Of a stretch of DNA of 64,000 bases, positions 1 to 8,681 are shown piece by piece. Under the pieces are notes generated by a model. That model was not told the DNA's origin. It worked only from the letters and a program-made list of their open reading frames with translations, and made no database searches. Made by a program: the position numbers and the translations under genes. The DNA comes from JAYVFR01 sp043772945 (GTDB lineage: Bacteria > Patescibacteriota > JACMRA01): assembly GCA_043772945.1 (NCBI GenBank), contig JAYVFR010000012.1, forward strand, positions 27,187-91,186, written 5' to 3'. Position 1 is the stretch's first letter. Every line of letters starts with the position of its first letter.

Positions 1-953
1 ATTGCAAGTGTCTGCCATTTACTAAGCTTAAGGTTTCGAAGCCTGTGATGCCAGTGTAAGTCTGAATCTGCCTTAAGAACTCCGCTAATTGATTTATAAC
101 GCCAAACTCGAATTATCATTACAATTAAAATATCAAGTATAAACCAACCAATTACACTAAAAGAGGTGGCAACCTTGGCTCCGCTGAGAATTGATAAAAC
201 CCCAATCCAAAAGCCAATTGCTGTAGACCCACCCTCTCCTAAATAAACTCGTGCTTCTGGTTTATTAAACCAAAAAAATCCTAACAAACCACTCATCCAA
301 ATAGTACTAAAAATAAAAATAAGTGGCTGATTTACATTCTCTTTACCAGCTACAAAAGCAATAACCAAAAAAGCCACAAAACCTATGCTAGTAACTAATC
401 CATCAAGTCCATCTAAAAACTTGGTAGCACTTAAGCAAGCCCCAATCCATAAGAGAGCTAGGAATTGAGGCAAAATTCCAAATTTTAAATTTAGATTCAA
501 AAAAGGAAAGTTCAATTCTTCAATTTTTAAACCTCCTAAAAAAACACTAATAATTAATCCTAAAAAAACCAGCGGAAAATAAATTTTAGGCTTTAGATTA
601 ACTTTATCATCTAAAAATCCAGCTATCATAATAATAATAGCCCCGACTATTATCCAATAAAGTTTAAATTCATAGAACAAACCGTTTCTTAAAAATAATT
701 CACTATTTAGCCAATTAAACTTTAAACTCAGCCAAACTAAACTCATTACAAGCAAAGACCAGATAGTAGTCCCAAATAAACCAAGGAGCGGCACAGAGTT
801 TCTTTGAAACTTACGACTTGGAGCAGTATGTGGATTATCTACACAATCAATTTGCTTAGCAAAACTTATGCTAATTTTAGTCAAAAAAACATTAATAAAA
901 ACATTAATAACAAAGAATAAAATCAAGAATAAAAACTGATTTGAGTTTAGCAT
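1..953 (-). CDS. WecA/MraY-family polyprenyl-phosphate sugar-1-phosphate transferase (partial, runs off left edge)
   Basis: An open frame runs without stops from an ATG at 953 to the window edge, giving about 317 residues; the C-terminus is outside. It is a polytopic membrane protein. Visible family motifs are the N-terminal PHTAPSR segment, GFLDDK (Mg-binding DD), FLDGLDGL (the family's N-x-DG motif), GEGGSTAIGF and a basic DLHWHHRL loop. These fit the family that moves a sugar-1-phosphate from a UDP-sugar to undecaprenyl phosphate. The HWHHRL loop resembles WecA/TagO more than MraY, which suggests initiation of a cell-surface glycan, but the choice between them is inference. It lies upstream on the same strand as no other gene in view; the next gene to the right starts a separate minus-strand pair. 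Confidence 0.8.
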   Translation of the reverse strand, partial: MLNSNQFLFLILFFVINVFINVFLTKISISFAKQIDCVDNPHTAPSRKFQRNSVPLLGLFGTTIWSLLVMSLVWLSLKFNWLNSELFLRNGLFYEFKLYWIIVGAIIIMIAGFLDDKVNLKPKIYFPLVFLGLIISVFLGGLKIEELNFPFLNLNLKFGILPQFLALLWIGACLSATKFLDGLDGLVTSIGFVAFLVIAFVAGKENVNQPLIFIFSTIWMSGLLGFFWFNKPEARVYLGEGGSTAIGFWIGVLSILSGAKVATSFSVIGWFILDILIVMIIRVWRYKSISGVLKADSDLHWHHRLRNLKLSKWQTLA

Positions 954-1025
954 AAAAGCGTTGGGACTTATTTGGAATTTGTTTAGAATTTGTTAAGCAA
1001 AAAAATATTGACTATATTAATTGTA

Positions 1026-1805
1026 CTATTTAGTTACGGGTAAAGCAAAGCTCTCTTGGAGAATATTTGATGAATCTACTTTACAATTTTCGAGCAATTC
1101 TTTTTTGACATCATTAATCATGAAAGCGTTGCCACACAAATAATATTCATATTCTGAATGATTTTTCACAATATTTGGGAGCAGTTTAGTAACAGTTGTG
1201 TTATGCTCACACTTGCTCGTAATCTCAAAACTTTCCTTATCTGGCCAATAACAAGAATGTAATTCTAAATTTATATATTTCTCTAACAATGGTTTAAATA
1301 ATTCAACAGCCCAGTTTTTAATCCCTCCATCAGTGCCAAACAGTACTTTAATTTCAATTAGATTATTTTTAAGAGCGTTTTCGGTTAAGGCTTTTTTAAC
1401 CATTCCGTAAAAAGGGGCAATTCCCGTACCTGTACAAATAAAAATTTTAGGGGTTTGAAGATTTTGTGATAAAGCAAACTTTCCAGTAGGACCAACGACT
1501 ATAACTTCATTTTCTAATTCAAGTTTCTCAAAAAACTGGCTTCCAACACCTCCCATTTTAGTACTGATTAAAAAAGATAAATAAATTTGATCTTCATTCA
1601 AATCAGGTAAAACAAAACCAAATGATTGCATTTGAGTGCGACCATAATCAACTAAAGAATATGAACGATAAGTTTTATCGGCTACTAAAAAACTAAACAA
1701 CTTGCCTACTTCTAATTCGGAAATTAATGAAGACTTAAAAATTGCTAAATAAGTTTTAGGACCGATTAATTTTTTAGCGACGAGTTTAATAGTATGTTTT
1801 GGCAT
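1026..1805 (-). CDS. Ferredoxin-NADP(+) reductase-like FAD/NAD(P)-binding oxidoreductase
   Basis: The 259-residue protein has a ferredoxin-reductase layout. An N-terminal FAD-binding barrel carries RSYSL (residues about 46-50), and GGVGSQFF follows at about 86. The NAD(P)-binding half has the glycine motif CTGTGIAPFYG (about 124-134) and a C-terminal YYLCGNAFM segment typical of the nicotinamide-site CG pair. There is no Fe-S ligand cluster, so an electron donor or acceptor protein must be separate. It probably shuttles electrons between NAD(P)H and a small carrier. It ends a minus-strand pair with ftsE, 30 nt apart, which looks like cotranscription without an evident functional link. The physiological partner cannot be read from the sequence. 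Confidence 0.8.
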   Translation of the reverse strand: MPKHTIKLVAKKLIGPKTYLAIFKSSLISELEVGKLFSFLVADKTYRSYSLVDYGRTQMQSFGFVLPDLNEDQIYLSFLISTKMGGVGSQFFEKLELENEVIVVGPTGKFALSQNLQTPKIFICTGTGIAPFYGMVKKALTENALKNNLIEIKVLFGTDGGIKNWAVELFKPLLEKYINLELHSCYWPDKESFEITSKCEHNTTVTKLLPNIVKNHSEYEYYLCGNAFMINDVKKELLENCKVDSSNILQESFALPVTK

Positions 1806-1835
1806 AGAATTTTTTAAAAAAGTGTTTTAATCAAA

Positions 1836-2531
1836 TTACAATGTTGGAATGTAATAAACTCCAACTTCTTGGTCAAGGACGACTTCACCTTGTGACATCG
1901 TGATTACTCGTTTCTTTAGTTTATCAACGACTTCCTTGTCATGAGTTGCAAGCAAAACGGTTGTTCCTGATTTATTAATCTTTAGGAGTAAAGAAATAAT
2001 TTCAAAAGAGTTTGGTTTATCGAGATTTCCTGTAGGCTCGTCAGCGATTAAAAGAATTGGATTATGTGATAGGGCTCGTGCAATTGAAACCCTCTGTCTC
2101 TCTCCTCCAGACAGCTCACCTGGGTAGTTATTTGCTTTCTCTGGGATTCCAACAAGCTCTAGAAGCTTGGGTATATCTCGAGATATTTCTTTTTTGCTTG
2201 CTCCTGCAACTTCCATAGCTAGAGAAACATTTTCATAAATTGTTCTCGAGGATAATAACTTGTAATCTTGGAATATATAGCCAATACGACGTCTCAAATA
2301 AGGCAAATATTTCGATTTAATACGATCAACTCGTATGTCTTCAATCCAGACCTCACCACCTTTTTGAGGTTTTTCCTCACCGATCAACATTTTAAGCAAG
2401 GTACTTTTACCTGCTCCAGAATGCCCTATTAGAGACACAAACTCTCCATTCTTGATTGTGAAATTAAGATTTTTGACTGAGTATTCGCTATTCTCAGAAA
2501 ATTTTTTGTTGACGTTAACAAAACGTATCAT
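1836..2531 (-). CDS. ftsE: Cell-division ABC transporter ATP-binding protein FtsE
   Basis: A 231-residue ABC ATPase with Walker A GHSGAGKST (about 37-45), Q-loop FQDYKLL, signature LSGGERQRVS (about 139-148), Walker B LLIADEPTGNLD and H-loop ATHDKE. The EPTGNLD and the spacing are typical of FtsE/LolD-type ATPases. Known FtsE pairs with the membrane protein FtsX to activate septal peptidoglycan hydrolases. No ftsX follows; the downstream neighbour is the reductase. The start is the ATG at 2531, preceded by an A/T-rich leader without a Shine-Dalgarno. FtsE is favoured over LolD because this gene set has no outer-membrane lipoprotein machinery, but that is inference. Confidence 0.85.
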   Translation of the reverse strand: MIRFVNVNKKFSENSEYSVKNLNFTIKNGEFVSLIGHSGAGKSTLLKMLIGEEKPQKGGEVWIEDIRVDRIKSKYLPYLRRRIGYIFQDYKLLSSRTIYENVSLAMEVAGASKKEISRDIPKLLELVGIPEKANNYPGELSGGERQRVSIARALSHNPILLIADEPTGNLDKPNSFEIISLLLKINKSGTTVLLATHDKEVVDKLKKRVITMSQGEVVLDQEVGVYYIPTL

Positions 2532-2651
2532 AGCTATTTTTTAAATAAAAATATAAATAAATATATAAACTATGAAAGCTGATGAAAGTATTTCATGTCA
2601 AACTTATCTAATTTCAATCTAAAAACCACCAAAGAATAAAAAATTAAACAC

Positions 2652-2685
2652 AAAAAAAACTCACCCTTAATCAAATAAGAGTGAG
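2652..2685 (-). terminator. Intrinsic terminator after the 2715-3386 gene
   Basis: On the minus strand a 9-bp stem (arms 2677-2685 and 2660-2668, one mismatch) with an 8-nt AT loop is followed by a run of T. It sits 30 nt beyond the stop codon of the minus-strand gene ending at 2715 and separates it from ftsE. Confidence 0.8.
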
Positions 2686-2714
2686 ATAGATGGTCTAACT
2701 GAAAAATACTTAAT

Positions 2715-3386
2715 CTATAGACCAAAAAGCATAGCTGAATACATAGTAGTGAAAAACCACAAAAGAGCCACTACAGCTATATAGTGAGGGACACTAGCAA
2801 GCCCAATTAAAAAGTAAATAGTCAGTGCAGAGAATAAAAAGGTGACAGCCAGAGTGAGTGGAAGTTTTCTACTATTCCAATTACTTGTTTTTCTGCTTCT
2901 CTCATCACTAGGACAGTTCGTGCAAATATAATTAACATAACTTTGAAGTAAATCACCTTTACCAGATCTAATCCAAATCAACAGAACTTCAACTTCTAAA
3001 TCGCTGAAATAAATTTGGTTTAGTGCCTCTAGTTGACTAGCTTCACAATAGCTAGAAGACGCTAAAGCTTTAGTTAAAGAGATATTTTTTTTGCGAGCTG
3101 GAGGTGCTTCTAAATCAATAGCTAAATTCATTATGAGTTCTAAGTCACCAGCAGGAAAGTTGTTAGGATGTATCTGACTGAAAACTTCTTTAAATCTATT
3201 TTTTTGCAAGTTATTCCAATTACTAGGATTGAACACACGAAGAATTTTAAACCAATGACTAATATTATAAGGATCGGAAGTCAAACATCCAAAACAAATT
3301 GCAGTTGAGTAATTGCTAGGCATTTTCTCAATTCCAGCAAATCTTTTAGTAAAACTTTTTGACAAGGCAGAATTTTTAGATACCAT
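2715..3386 (-). CDS. Hypothetical membrane protein with two cysteine pairs
   Basis: I do not recognise this 223-residue protein. It has a soluble N-terminal part of about 165 residues containing CFGC (about 31-34) and CTNCPSD (about 150-156), which could form a small metal site. Two hydrophobic segments at the C-terminus (about 173-195 and 200-222) end the protein almost in the membrane. This arrangement suggests a cytoplasmic domain tethered by a C-terminal hairpin. It is transcribed alone and has its own terminator downstream. Confidence 0.6.
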   Translation of the reverse strand: MVSKNSALSKSFTKRFAGIEKMPSNYSTAICFGCLTSDPYNISHWFKILRVFNPSNWNNLQKNRFKEVFSQIHPNNFPAGDLELIMNLAIDLEAPPARKKNISLTKALASSSYCEASQLEALNQIYFSDLEVEVLLIWIRSGKGDLLQSYVNYICTNCPSDERSRKTSNWNSRKLPLTLAVTFLFSALTIYFLIGLASVPHYIAVVALLWFFTTMYSAMLFGL

Positions 3387-3503
3387 TTTTTTTCCTTATG
3401 TAAACTACGTTTTGACTCATAGAATTATGAACCAACTATCGTAACTAATCATAGTTTTAAACAGTCGTCAAAAGATAGATTTTAATTAAATTATACTAAA
3501 AAC

Positions 3504-4178
3504 TTATCTAATTTCAATTCCAAATAATCTCTCAACTTTAGTTAACATACCAGGAATTATAGTAAACAAAACAGGAATAATCAAACAAATCAGACCTAAA
3601 TTAGTGTTAATCAAACCAAATAAAATCCCGAACCCACTAAATCCAATATTAACTATCATTCGAATCTTACCTTGCTTGAGAATTCTAGTTGGAATTTGAG
3701 CATTTTCAATATGTTCAGCCCTAAGAATATATTGCTGCATAACGTAAATCATTGTGTATGAAAGAAGCATATTAGTCCCAAAAATAGCAAGAGCGAGAGG
3801 TTGATTAAAATACACACCAAGAAAATGACTACTAAAAGGTATTAAAGAAATAAAACAGAGAAAAAGTGCATTTAGCTGGATAATGAATCTATCAATATTT
3901 TTGGCGTATTGGTGAAGCAAGAAATGATGTGAAAGCCATAACACACTAATAATTGCAAAAGTCAAAAAATAACTAATAAAAATTGGCGTATAACTATTCA
4001 AAGATTTAATTAGTGCCGCCGTATTAATCAGGTGCCCTGGCTCTATCTCAGGAACTTTAATCTCAATAACAAGCAGCGTCATAACTATAGCAAAAACTCC
4101 ATCTGAGAGTGCTTCAAGTCGCGCTTTATTCATAGCAAGCTCAGGTAATTCTATTTTGTATTTAATATGATTAGGCAT
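3504..4178 (-). CDS. TMEM175-like (DUF1211) potassium channel protein
   Basis: The 224-residue polytopic protein carries the family signature near its start: RLEALSDGVFAIVMTLLVIE (about 19-38), the RxxxFSDG-type motif of DUF1211/TMEM175. In bacterial TMEM175 this first helix lines a K+-selective pore. About six membrane helices are visible, matching a single bacterial repeat that assembles as a tetramer. The gene lies 8 nt downstream of ddl on the same strand, probably in one transcript. Ion selectivity is inferred from family membership only. Confidence 0.85.
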   Translation of the reverse strand: MPNHIKYKIELPELAMNKARLEALSDGVFAIVMTLLVIEIKVPEIEPGHLINTAALIKSLNSYTPIFISYFLTFAIISVLWLSHHFLLHQYAKNIDRFIIQLNALFLCFISLIPFSSHFLGVYFNQPLALAIFGTNMLLSYTMIYVMQQYILRAEHIENAQIPTRILKQGKIRMIVNIGFSGFGILFGLINTNLGLICLIIPVLFTIIPGMLTKVERLFGIEIR

Positions 4179-4186
4179 TTAAAAGG

Positions 4187-5158
4187 TTATTTTGGGAATT
4201 GTTTTTCTAGGAATTCAAGCATTGAATAATTTAATTTTTTTGCCATTTTCGGACAAAGCGATGAGCTAGTACAACCTGGGATTGTGTTAGTTTCTAAATA
4301 ATATATTTGATTTTCTCCTTGCAATGTAACCAAAAAATCACTTCTAGTTAATCCTCTGCAACCTAATTCTCTAGTTAATAAAAGAGTTTGTTTTTGTAAT
4401 TCCTTTGTTAGCTTACTTTCATCAGGAAAAATTTCTTTGGTAGAGTTAGACAAATATTTAGCCGCATAATCAAAGTTATTCTCAGCAATTATCTCAATCA
4501 CAGGCAGTGCTTCGCTATCTATAATTCCTACAGTAAATTCTCTGCCGCTAATATATTCTTGGATTAAATACTCACCTTTTAGAGAATTGTAATCCTCTTC
4601 TTGTCTGATTAATTTATTCCCATTGCTAGATCCTCCGCTGTTAGGTTTAGCAAAAAGTGGATAATTATTTGGTAAACTCACCCCTGAATTGATAGGAAAG
4701 CTTATTTGGAAAGTTAACGGCGTTTTAATACCTATTGAATTTGCTAGTTTTTGGGTAATTAATTTATCCATACAAATCGCATTGACTTTAGCACTAGATC
4801 CCGTATAAGGAATTTGGTAATAATCCAGAATTGATTGGACTCCACCATCCTCGCCCCAAGCTCCATGCAAAGCCAGAAAAACAAAATCTACGCCCAACTC
4901 ATTTGATTTTTTTAACTCTTCAAAAGACATTTTCTTAAGGATATCTAGTTTAAAATCTTTCTCTAAATTAAAACCATTCTCCATTTTTTTTAAAGATTCT
5001 AGCGAAACATAATTTAAGGATTTATCAACTCCAATCTCAATTGGCAAAACTTCGTATTTCTGTGCTAGGGTTAGGCAAATATTCTTTCCAGAATTTAAGG
5101 AGACTTCACGTTCATTATTAAATCCACCAAAAAACACGGCAATTTTTTTAGTTTTCAT
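4187..5158 (-). CDS. ddl: D-alanine--D-alanine ligase
   Basis: An ATP-grasp enzyme that makes the D-Ala-D-Ala dipeptide for peptidoglycan. Key segments are EREVSLNSG near the N-terminus, HGAWGEDGGVQ with YTGS (substrate and serine loop), KPNSGGSSNG (ATP-binding loop), GREFTVGI, and the metal-binding ETNTIPG near the C-terminus. The frame is open upstream, but I place the start at the ATG at 5158 (MKTKKIAVFFGG), because the first beta strand begins there and the extra upstream residues match nothing; this gives 323 residues, normal for Ddl. Its presence shows that this reduced genome builds peptidoglycan. The gene reads away from the CRISPR array. Confidence 0.92.
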   Translation of the reverse strand: MKTKKIAVFFGGFNNEREVSLNSGKNICLTLAQKYEVLPIEIGVDKSLNYVSLESLKKMENGFNLEKDFKLDILKKMSFEELKKSNELGVDFVFLALHGAWGEDGGVQSILDYYQIPYTGSSAKVNAICMDKLITQKLANSIGIKTPLTFQISFPINSGVSLPNNYPLFAKPNSGGSSNGNKLIRQEEDYNSLKGEYLIQEYISGREFTVGIIDSEALPVIEIIAENNFDYAAKYLSNSTKEIFPDESKLTKELQKQTLLLTRELGCRGLTRSDFLVTLQGENQIYYLETNTIPGCTSSSLCPKMAKKLNYSMLEFLEKQFPK

Positions 5159-5250
5159 ATAAAAATATATTAAAATTAGTTGGATGTTTTTGTCTATGTT
5201 CAAAGCGACTACAGAAGTGGTTTTTGGCACAAAATACCATCGCGACTGAA

Positions 5251-6529
5251 AGGAGAGTAGAAATTTAATGACGTTTTAGACATTAAAATCAAAGATTAAT
5301 GTATCAGATCTACAGAAGTAGAAATTTAATGACGTTTTAGACGCTCAAATTGGTAACTTTCCCTTTTGATCTACAAAAGTAGAAATTTAATGACGTTTTA
5401 GACTACATAATTTTAACATCGCCAGCTTTTGAATCTACAAAAGTAGAAATTTAATGACGTTTTAGACAAATTAATTAACAAAAAACTAAACTTTATCTAC
5501 AGAAGTAGAAATTTAATGACGTTTTAGACAATCAATTCTAATCTTTTGGCAAGTTTATCTACAGAAGTAGAAATTTAATGACGTTTTAGACAGGATTAGT
5601 AGTAGTAGACTTTGAAAAAATCTACAGAAGTAGAAATTTAATGACGTTTTAGACTCTAATACTTATTTTTGGGGTACATCTATCTACAGAAGTAGAAATT
5701 TAATGACGTTTTAGACGATGAAATTATCTAAAAACAAATGGAAATCTACAGAAGTAGAAATTTAATGACGTTTTAGACATGAAATGGGAGCTGGAATGTA
5801 TTTAGGGATCTACAGAAGTAGAAATTTAATGACGTTTTAGACCTCCAACCAAAAGTGCCACTAATCCGAAATCTACAAAAGTAGAAATTTAATGACGTTT
5901 TAGACGAAACTAATTCTAACTGTATTGTACTTATATCTACAAAAGTAGAAATTTAATGACGTTTTAGACACCTCGCTTAATTCTGCTAAGTCAGAGTATC
6001 TACAAAAGTAGAAATTTAATGACGTTTTAGACCTAATTCTTTAGTAGTTAATCAACTAAAATCTACAGAAGTAGAAATTTAATGACGTTTTAGACTAATG
6101 GATTTTTTGGGCGTAACCCAATTATCTACAGAAGTAGAAATTTAATGACGTTTTAGACGTCTTTTTCGTCATCAAAAGCGATGCTATCTACAGAAGTAGA
6201 AATTTAATGACGTTTTAGACTAAACACACTTTCAAAAAACAAAATTACATCTACAGAAGTAGAAATTTAATGACGTTTTAGACAAACTTTTATCTACTGA
6301 GGAAATCCTTATCTACAGAAGTAGAAATTTAATGACGTTTTAGACTTTTTCAGTACAATATAAATAGATTATATCTACAGAAGTAGAAATTTAATGACGT
6401 TTTAGACCTGTTTATTGGTTAAGACAGCAAAATATCTACAGAAGTAGAAATTTAATGACGTTTTAGACAAAAAAATCACTCCTTTTACTAAAATATCTAC
6501 AGAAGTAGAAATTTAATGACGTTTTAGAC
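5251..6529 (-). CRISPR. Type V-A CRISPR array, 21 repeats and 20 spacers
   Basis: Twenty 35-nt repeats start at 5308, 5369, 5433, 5495, 5557, 5620, 5682, 5744, 5808, 5871, 5935, 5998, 6061, 6124, 6186, 6249, 6311, 6373, 6434 and 6495. A degenerate one ends at 5281. Spacers are 26-29 nt. Read on the minus strand, each repeat ends in AATTTCTACTTCTGTAGAT, the pseudoknot hairpin recognised by Cas12a, so the array is transcribed right to left with spacers 3' of the hairpin. The degenerate copy at the left has lost the second half of the stem, as expected at the leader-distal end. Five repeats (5369, 5433, 5871, 5935, 5998) have a single loop change (CTTTTG instead of CTTCTG). I could not identify any spacer target. 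Confidence 0.98.
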
Positions 6530-6783
6530 AGCTAATATGTGATAGATAAAGCACTAATTGATTATAATGGTTGCAATAACCAAATCAAAGAATGCTTTAT
6601 TTATCTAAATTGTCTAATGTTAAGACTACGGTTTAGTCTTTTTTTAATACTAAAGTTTAAAACAGCACAGAATTTATACCTTTTTAGGTTTTTAAATGTA
6701 AAATTAATTTGATTATTTGTTCAAAGTTCAAATAAAATAAGAAAAATAGACAGTTTTGTCAAGAAAAATTACACAAACACTAA
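6530..6783 (-). promoter_or_regulatory. CRISPR leader region between cas2 and the array
   Basis: This 254-bp non-coding segment lies at the leader-proximal end, where the repeats are all of the majority type. It contains nested inverted repeats (roughly 6544-6610) and a short perfect hairpin AAGACTA/TAGTCTT near 6621-6640 followed by T on the plus strand. It should hold the array promoter and the integration signals. I did not find an unambiguous -35/-10 pair. Confidence 0.65.
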
Positions 6784-7074
6784 TTAAAATCCTATCATTA
6801 CAACTTCATTATCTTCGAATTCGGCATGACCGAGCTTGGTTATTCTCTTTTTGGCGTCATTATCCGTCATTTCCCAAATCCAAACACTATCTAGTTTAGT
6901 AAATTTAGGTTTCCACTTAGTTTGAATTTCTGCCATTATTTTAGTTTTGTAGTTCTGAGAATTACGTATTTCAAAAACTGACATCTGAATTCTGCGACCA
7001 TATTTAACTAGGAATTTAGAAAATTTAGTTCTCGTTCGATTATCGCTAATGTCATATGATAAAAATAGAGTCAT
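6784..7074 (-). CDS. cas2: CRISPR-associated Cas2
   Basis: The 96-residue ferredoxin-like protein has the Cas2 start TLFLSYDISDNRTRTKFSKF, with the conserved Asp after the first strand, then YGRRIQMSVFEI and a C-terminal strand. Cas2 bridges two Cas1 dimers in the spacer-integration complex. It is the last gene of the minus-strand cas4-cas1-cas2 set, with 5 nt between cas1 and cas2, so the three are surely cotranscribed. Confidence 0.95.
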   Translation of the reverse strand: MTLFLSYDISDNRTRTKFSKFLVKYGRRIQMSVFEIRNSQNYKTKIMAEIQTKWKPKFTKLDSVWIWEMTDNDAKKRITKLGHAEFEDNEVVMIGF

Positions 7075-7079
7075 ATAGT

Positions 7080-8027
7080 TTATTTTAATTTAAAAGGTTT
7101 ATATTTATTTTCAGTTGGATTCATGAGATGTCGATAAAATGATTGTATAGTTTCAAAAATCTCTAATTTATCATGCATGATTGCAGTTAAAAAAATTTGG
7201 TTGTATTTCTTGGAATTTTGAAATGATAGATAGTAGCTTTGATTGCGATCAAGTTTAAAATCTTTTGGGCTAATTTGTTTCAAATTATAAGCTTTCACGA
7301 GAGCTTTATCCACTATACATCTAAATGGTTCTATCAAATCGCAGCTCAAAGACTTACGAGCAAAAAATAATTTATGGTAAATTCCTTTGTAAGTATCGAA
7401 ACCAAAAAGCATTAAAATCGAATCGACATAATTAAACAAGTAAGTATAACCGATATCGAGAAGTAAGTTTGGAATATCCTCTTTAGTTCGTGGAGCTCGT
7501 CGTCTCCAGTTGAGATCATTAAAATAAACTTCAAAAAATTTCTTTGCAATTATTCCCTCAAGCCCCAATAACTCTCTAAAATTATTAAATTCAGCTAATT
7601 TAGACTTATAATCTAAATAATCTACTAAATCAAATTGTTTGAGTTTTAATAAAGTTTTTTGGTTCTGGAATTTATTGTTTAGAACTAATTTAGTTAATTT
7701 AAGTTCTTCAACCTCTGTTAATGTATATTGTTTCTGACGCAAAAGATAATTCCCATCAGCAATCGGTTTAATTGAGCTGTAAACTTTAAAATTTGAATTC
7801 ATAAATAGCAAACTCACCCCAAGCTCTTTGCACCGCTTAATTAAATTGGTTGTAACAGAGTGCCCATTAATTAAATAAATTGCAAAAATATTATGTAAAT
7901 TAATTTTAGAGATTTTACTGCCATTATAATCTTTGATTAAAATATTATCTAATTCAAGATTAAATGAATTTTCAGTAGCGTTAATTATAACTATTTGTTT
8001 GTGTTTAAGATTGTTTATTGAGAGCAT
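7080..8027 (-). CDS. cas1: CRISPR-associated Cas1 integrase
   Basis: A 315-residue Cas1 of normal size. The helical catalytic half shows LEGIIAKKFF with the metal-binding Glu, YHKLFFARKSLSCDLIEPFR with the catalytic His and Asp/Glu, and a following IVDKALV helix. Together with Cas2 it inserts new spacers next to the leader. It lies 3 nt downstream of cas4 and 5 nt upstream of cas2. Residues needed for catalysis look intact, so acquisition is plausible in this strain. Confidence 0.95.
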   Translation of the reverse strand: MLSINNLKHKQIVIINATENSFNLELDNILIKDYNGSKISKINLHNIFAIYLINGHSVTTNLIKRCKELGVSLLFMNSNFKVYSSIKPIADGNYLLRQKQYTLTEVEELKLTKLVLNNKFQNQKTLLKLKQFDLVDYLDYKSKLAEFNNFRELLGLEGIIAKKFFEVYFNDLNWRRRAPRTKEDIPNLLLDIGYTYLFNYVDSILMLFGFDTYKGIYHKLFFARKSLSCDLIEPFRCIVDKALVKAYNLKQISPKDFKLDRNQSYYLSFQNSKKYNQIFLTAIMHDKLEIFETIQSFYRHLMNPTENKYKPFKLK

Positions 8028-8030
8028 ATT

Positions 8031-8567
8031 TTAAAAATAATATTCTTTATAAATTGATGTAGTGTTTTTAGCTTGATTACTAGATCCATGATAGTTTGAA
8101 TCATTTTGTAGCTGTATAATAAATTCACTAAAGATAAGTTTATCCTCAATAGTTGGAATATTTATCAAATAATTTTTATTATCTGAAATAGAGTATATTT
8201 TGAGGTGATTTATTTCGTAACCCATTTCTAACATGCAATAATACTGAGCCCATAATTGATAAATTTGTCCTTGATATAATTTATGAATTTTCTTTTTACG
8301 CTCGATTAAAGTTTTCGTTTGTATATCAAATATATCTATTTTACCGACCAAGTTAAACTCCTCAGAGTAAATTGATTTATCTATTAAATATTGTTTGGAA
8401 TTTGTGTATGTTTGCTTATCTAAGCTTTCATGAGCTATGTTACCCAGAATTTGGGGTTTCTGGTGATAATTAATAATGTCAAAGTCCGCAAGAATATTAT
8501 GAAAATAAATTGATTTAGGATCAAAAATGTAGTCATTGAGCCAAGAAATTGGAATTGCATCGGTCAT
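8031..8567 (-). CDS. cas4: Cas4 RecB-family nuclease lacking the usual cysteines
   Basis: The 178-residue protein keeps the RecB nuclease core: GNIAHESLD (His), VGKIDIFD (Asp), LIERKKKI (the E-x-K motif) and GQIYQLWAQY (Q-x-x-x-Y). Cas4 trims prespacers and selects the PAM side. Cas4 normally binds a 4Fe-4S cluster through one N-terminal Cys and three C-terminal Cys. Here the N-terminal position reads FDPKSIYFH (Asp for Cys) and the C-terminus reads KNTTSIYKEYYF (Asn, Ser and Tyr where Cys is expected). The only Cys is in the middle of the protein (QYYCM). The nuclease site appears intact while the cluster site is gone. It is first in the cas4-cas1-cas2 operon and diverges from cas12a across 114 bp. 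Confidence 0.88.
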   Translation of the reverse strand: MTDAIPISWLNDYIFDPKSIYFHNILADFDIINYHQKPQILGNIAHESLDKQTYTNSKQYLIDKSIYSEEFNLVGKIDIFDIQTKTLIERKKKIHKLYQGQIYQLWAQYYCMLEMGYEINHLKIYSISDNKNYLINIPTIEDKLIFSEFIIQLQNDSNYHGSSNQAKNTTSIYKEYYF

Positions 8568-8681
8568 ATTAAGTAAATTATAAAGATATTATAACTCAAA
8601 ATTCACTTTTTGTTTGACATCTATACTTATTTCTTACTTTTTTTATTCATTAAAATTTTCTTGTTTTATTTAATAATTTAT

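Noticed and set aside
6530..6783. A tracrRNA or scoutRNA in the leader
   Set aside because: Cas12a systems do not need one. Short similarity to the repeat (TCTAAT, TTTAGTC) is too weak for an anti-repeat.
8610..8681. Upstream extension of Cas12a by 24 residues
   Set aside because: The added residues are a hydrophobic run encoded by the promoter region (TTGACA at 8614); the family start fits the ATG at 8682.
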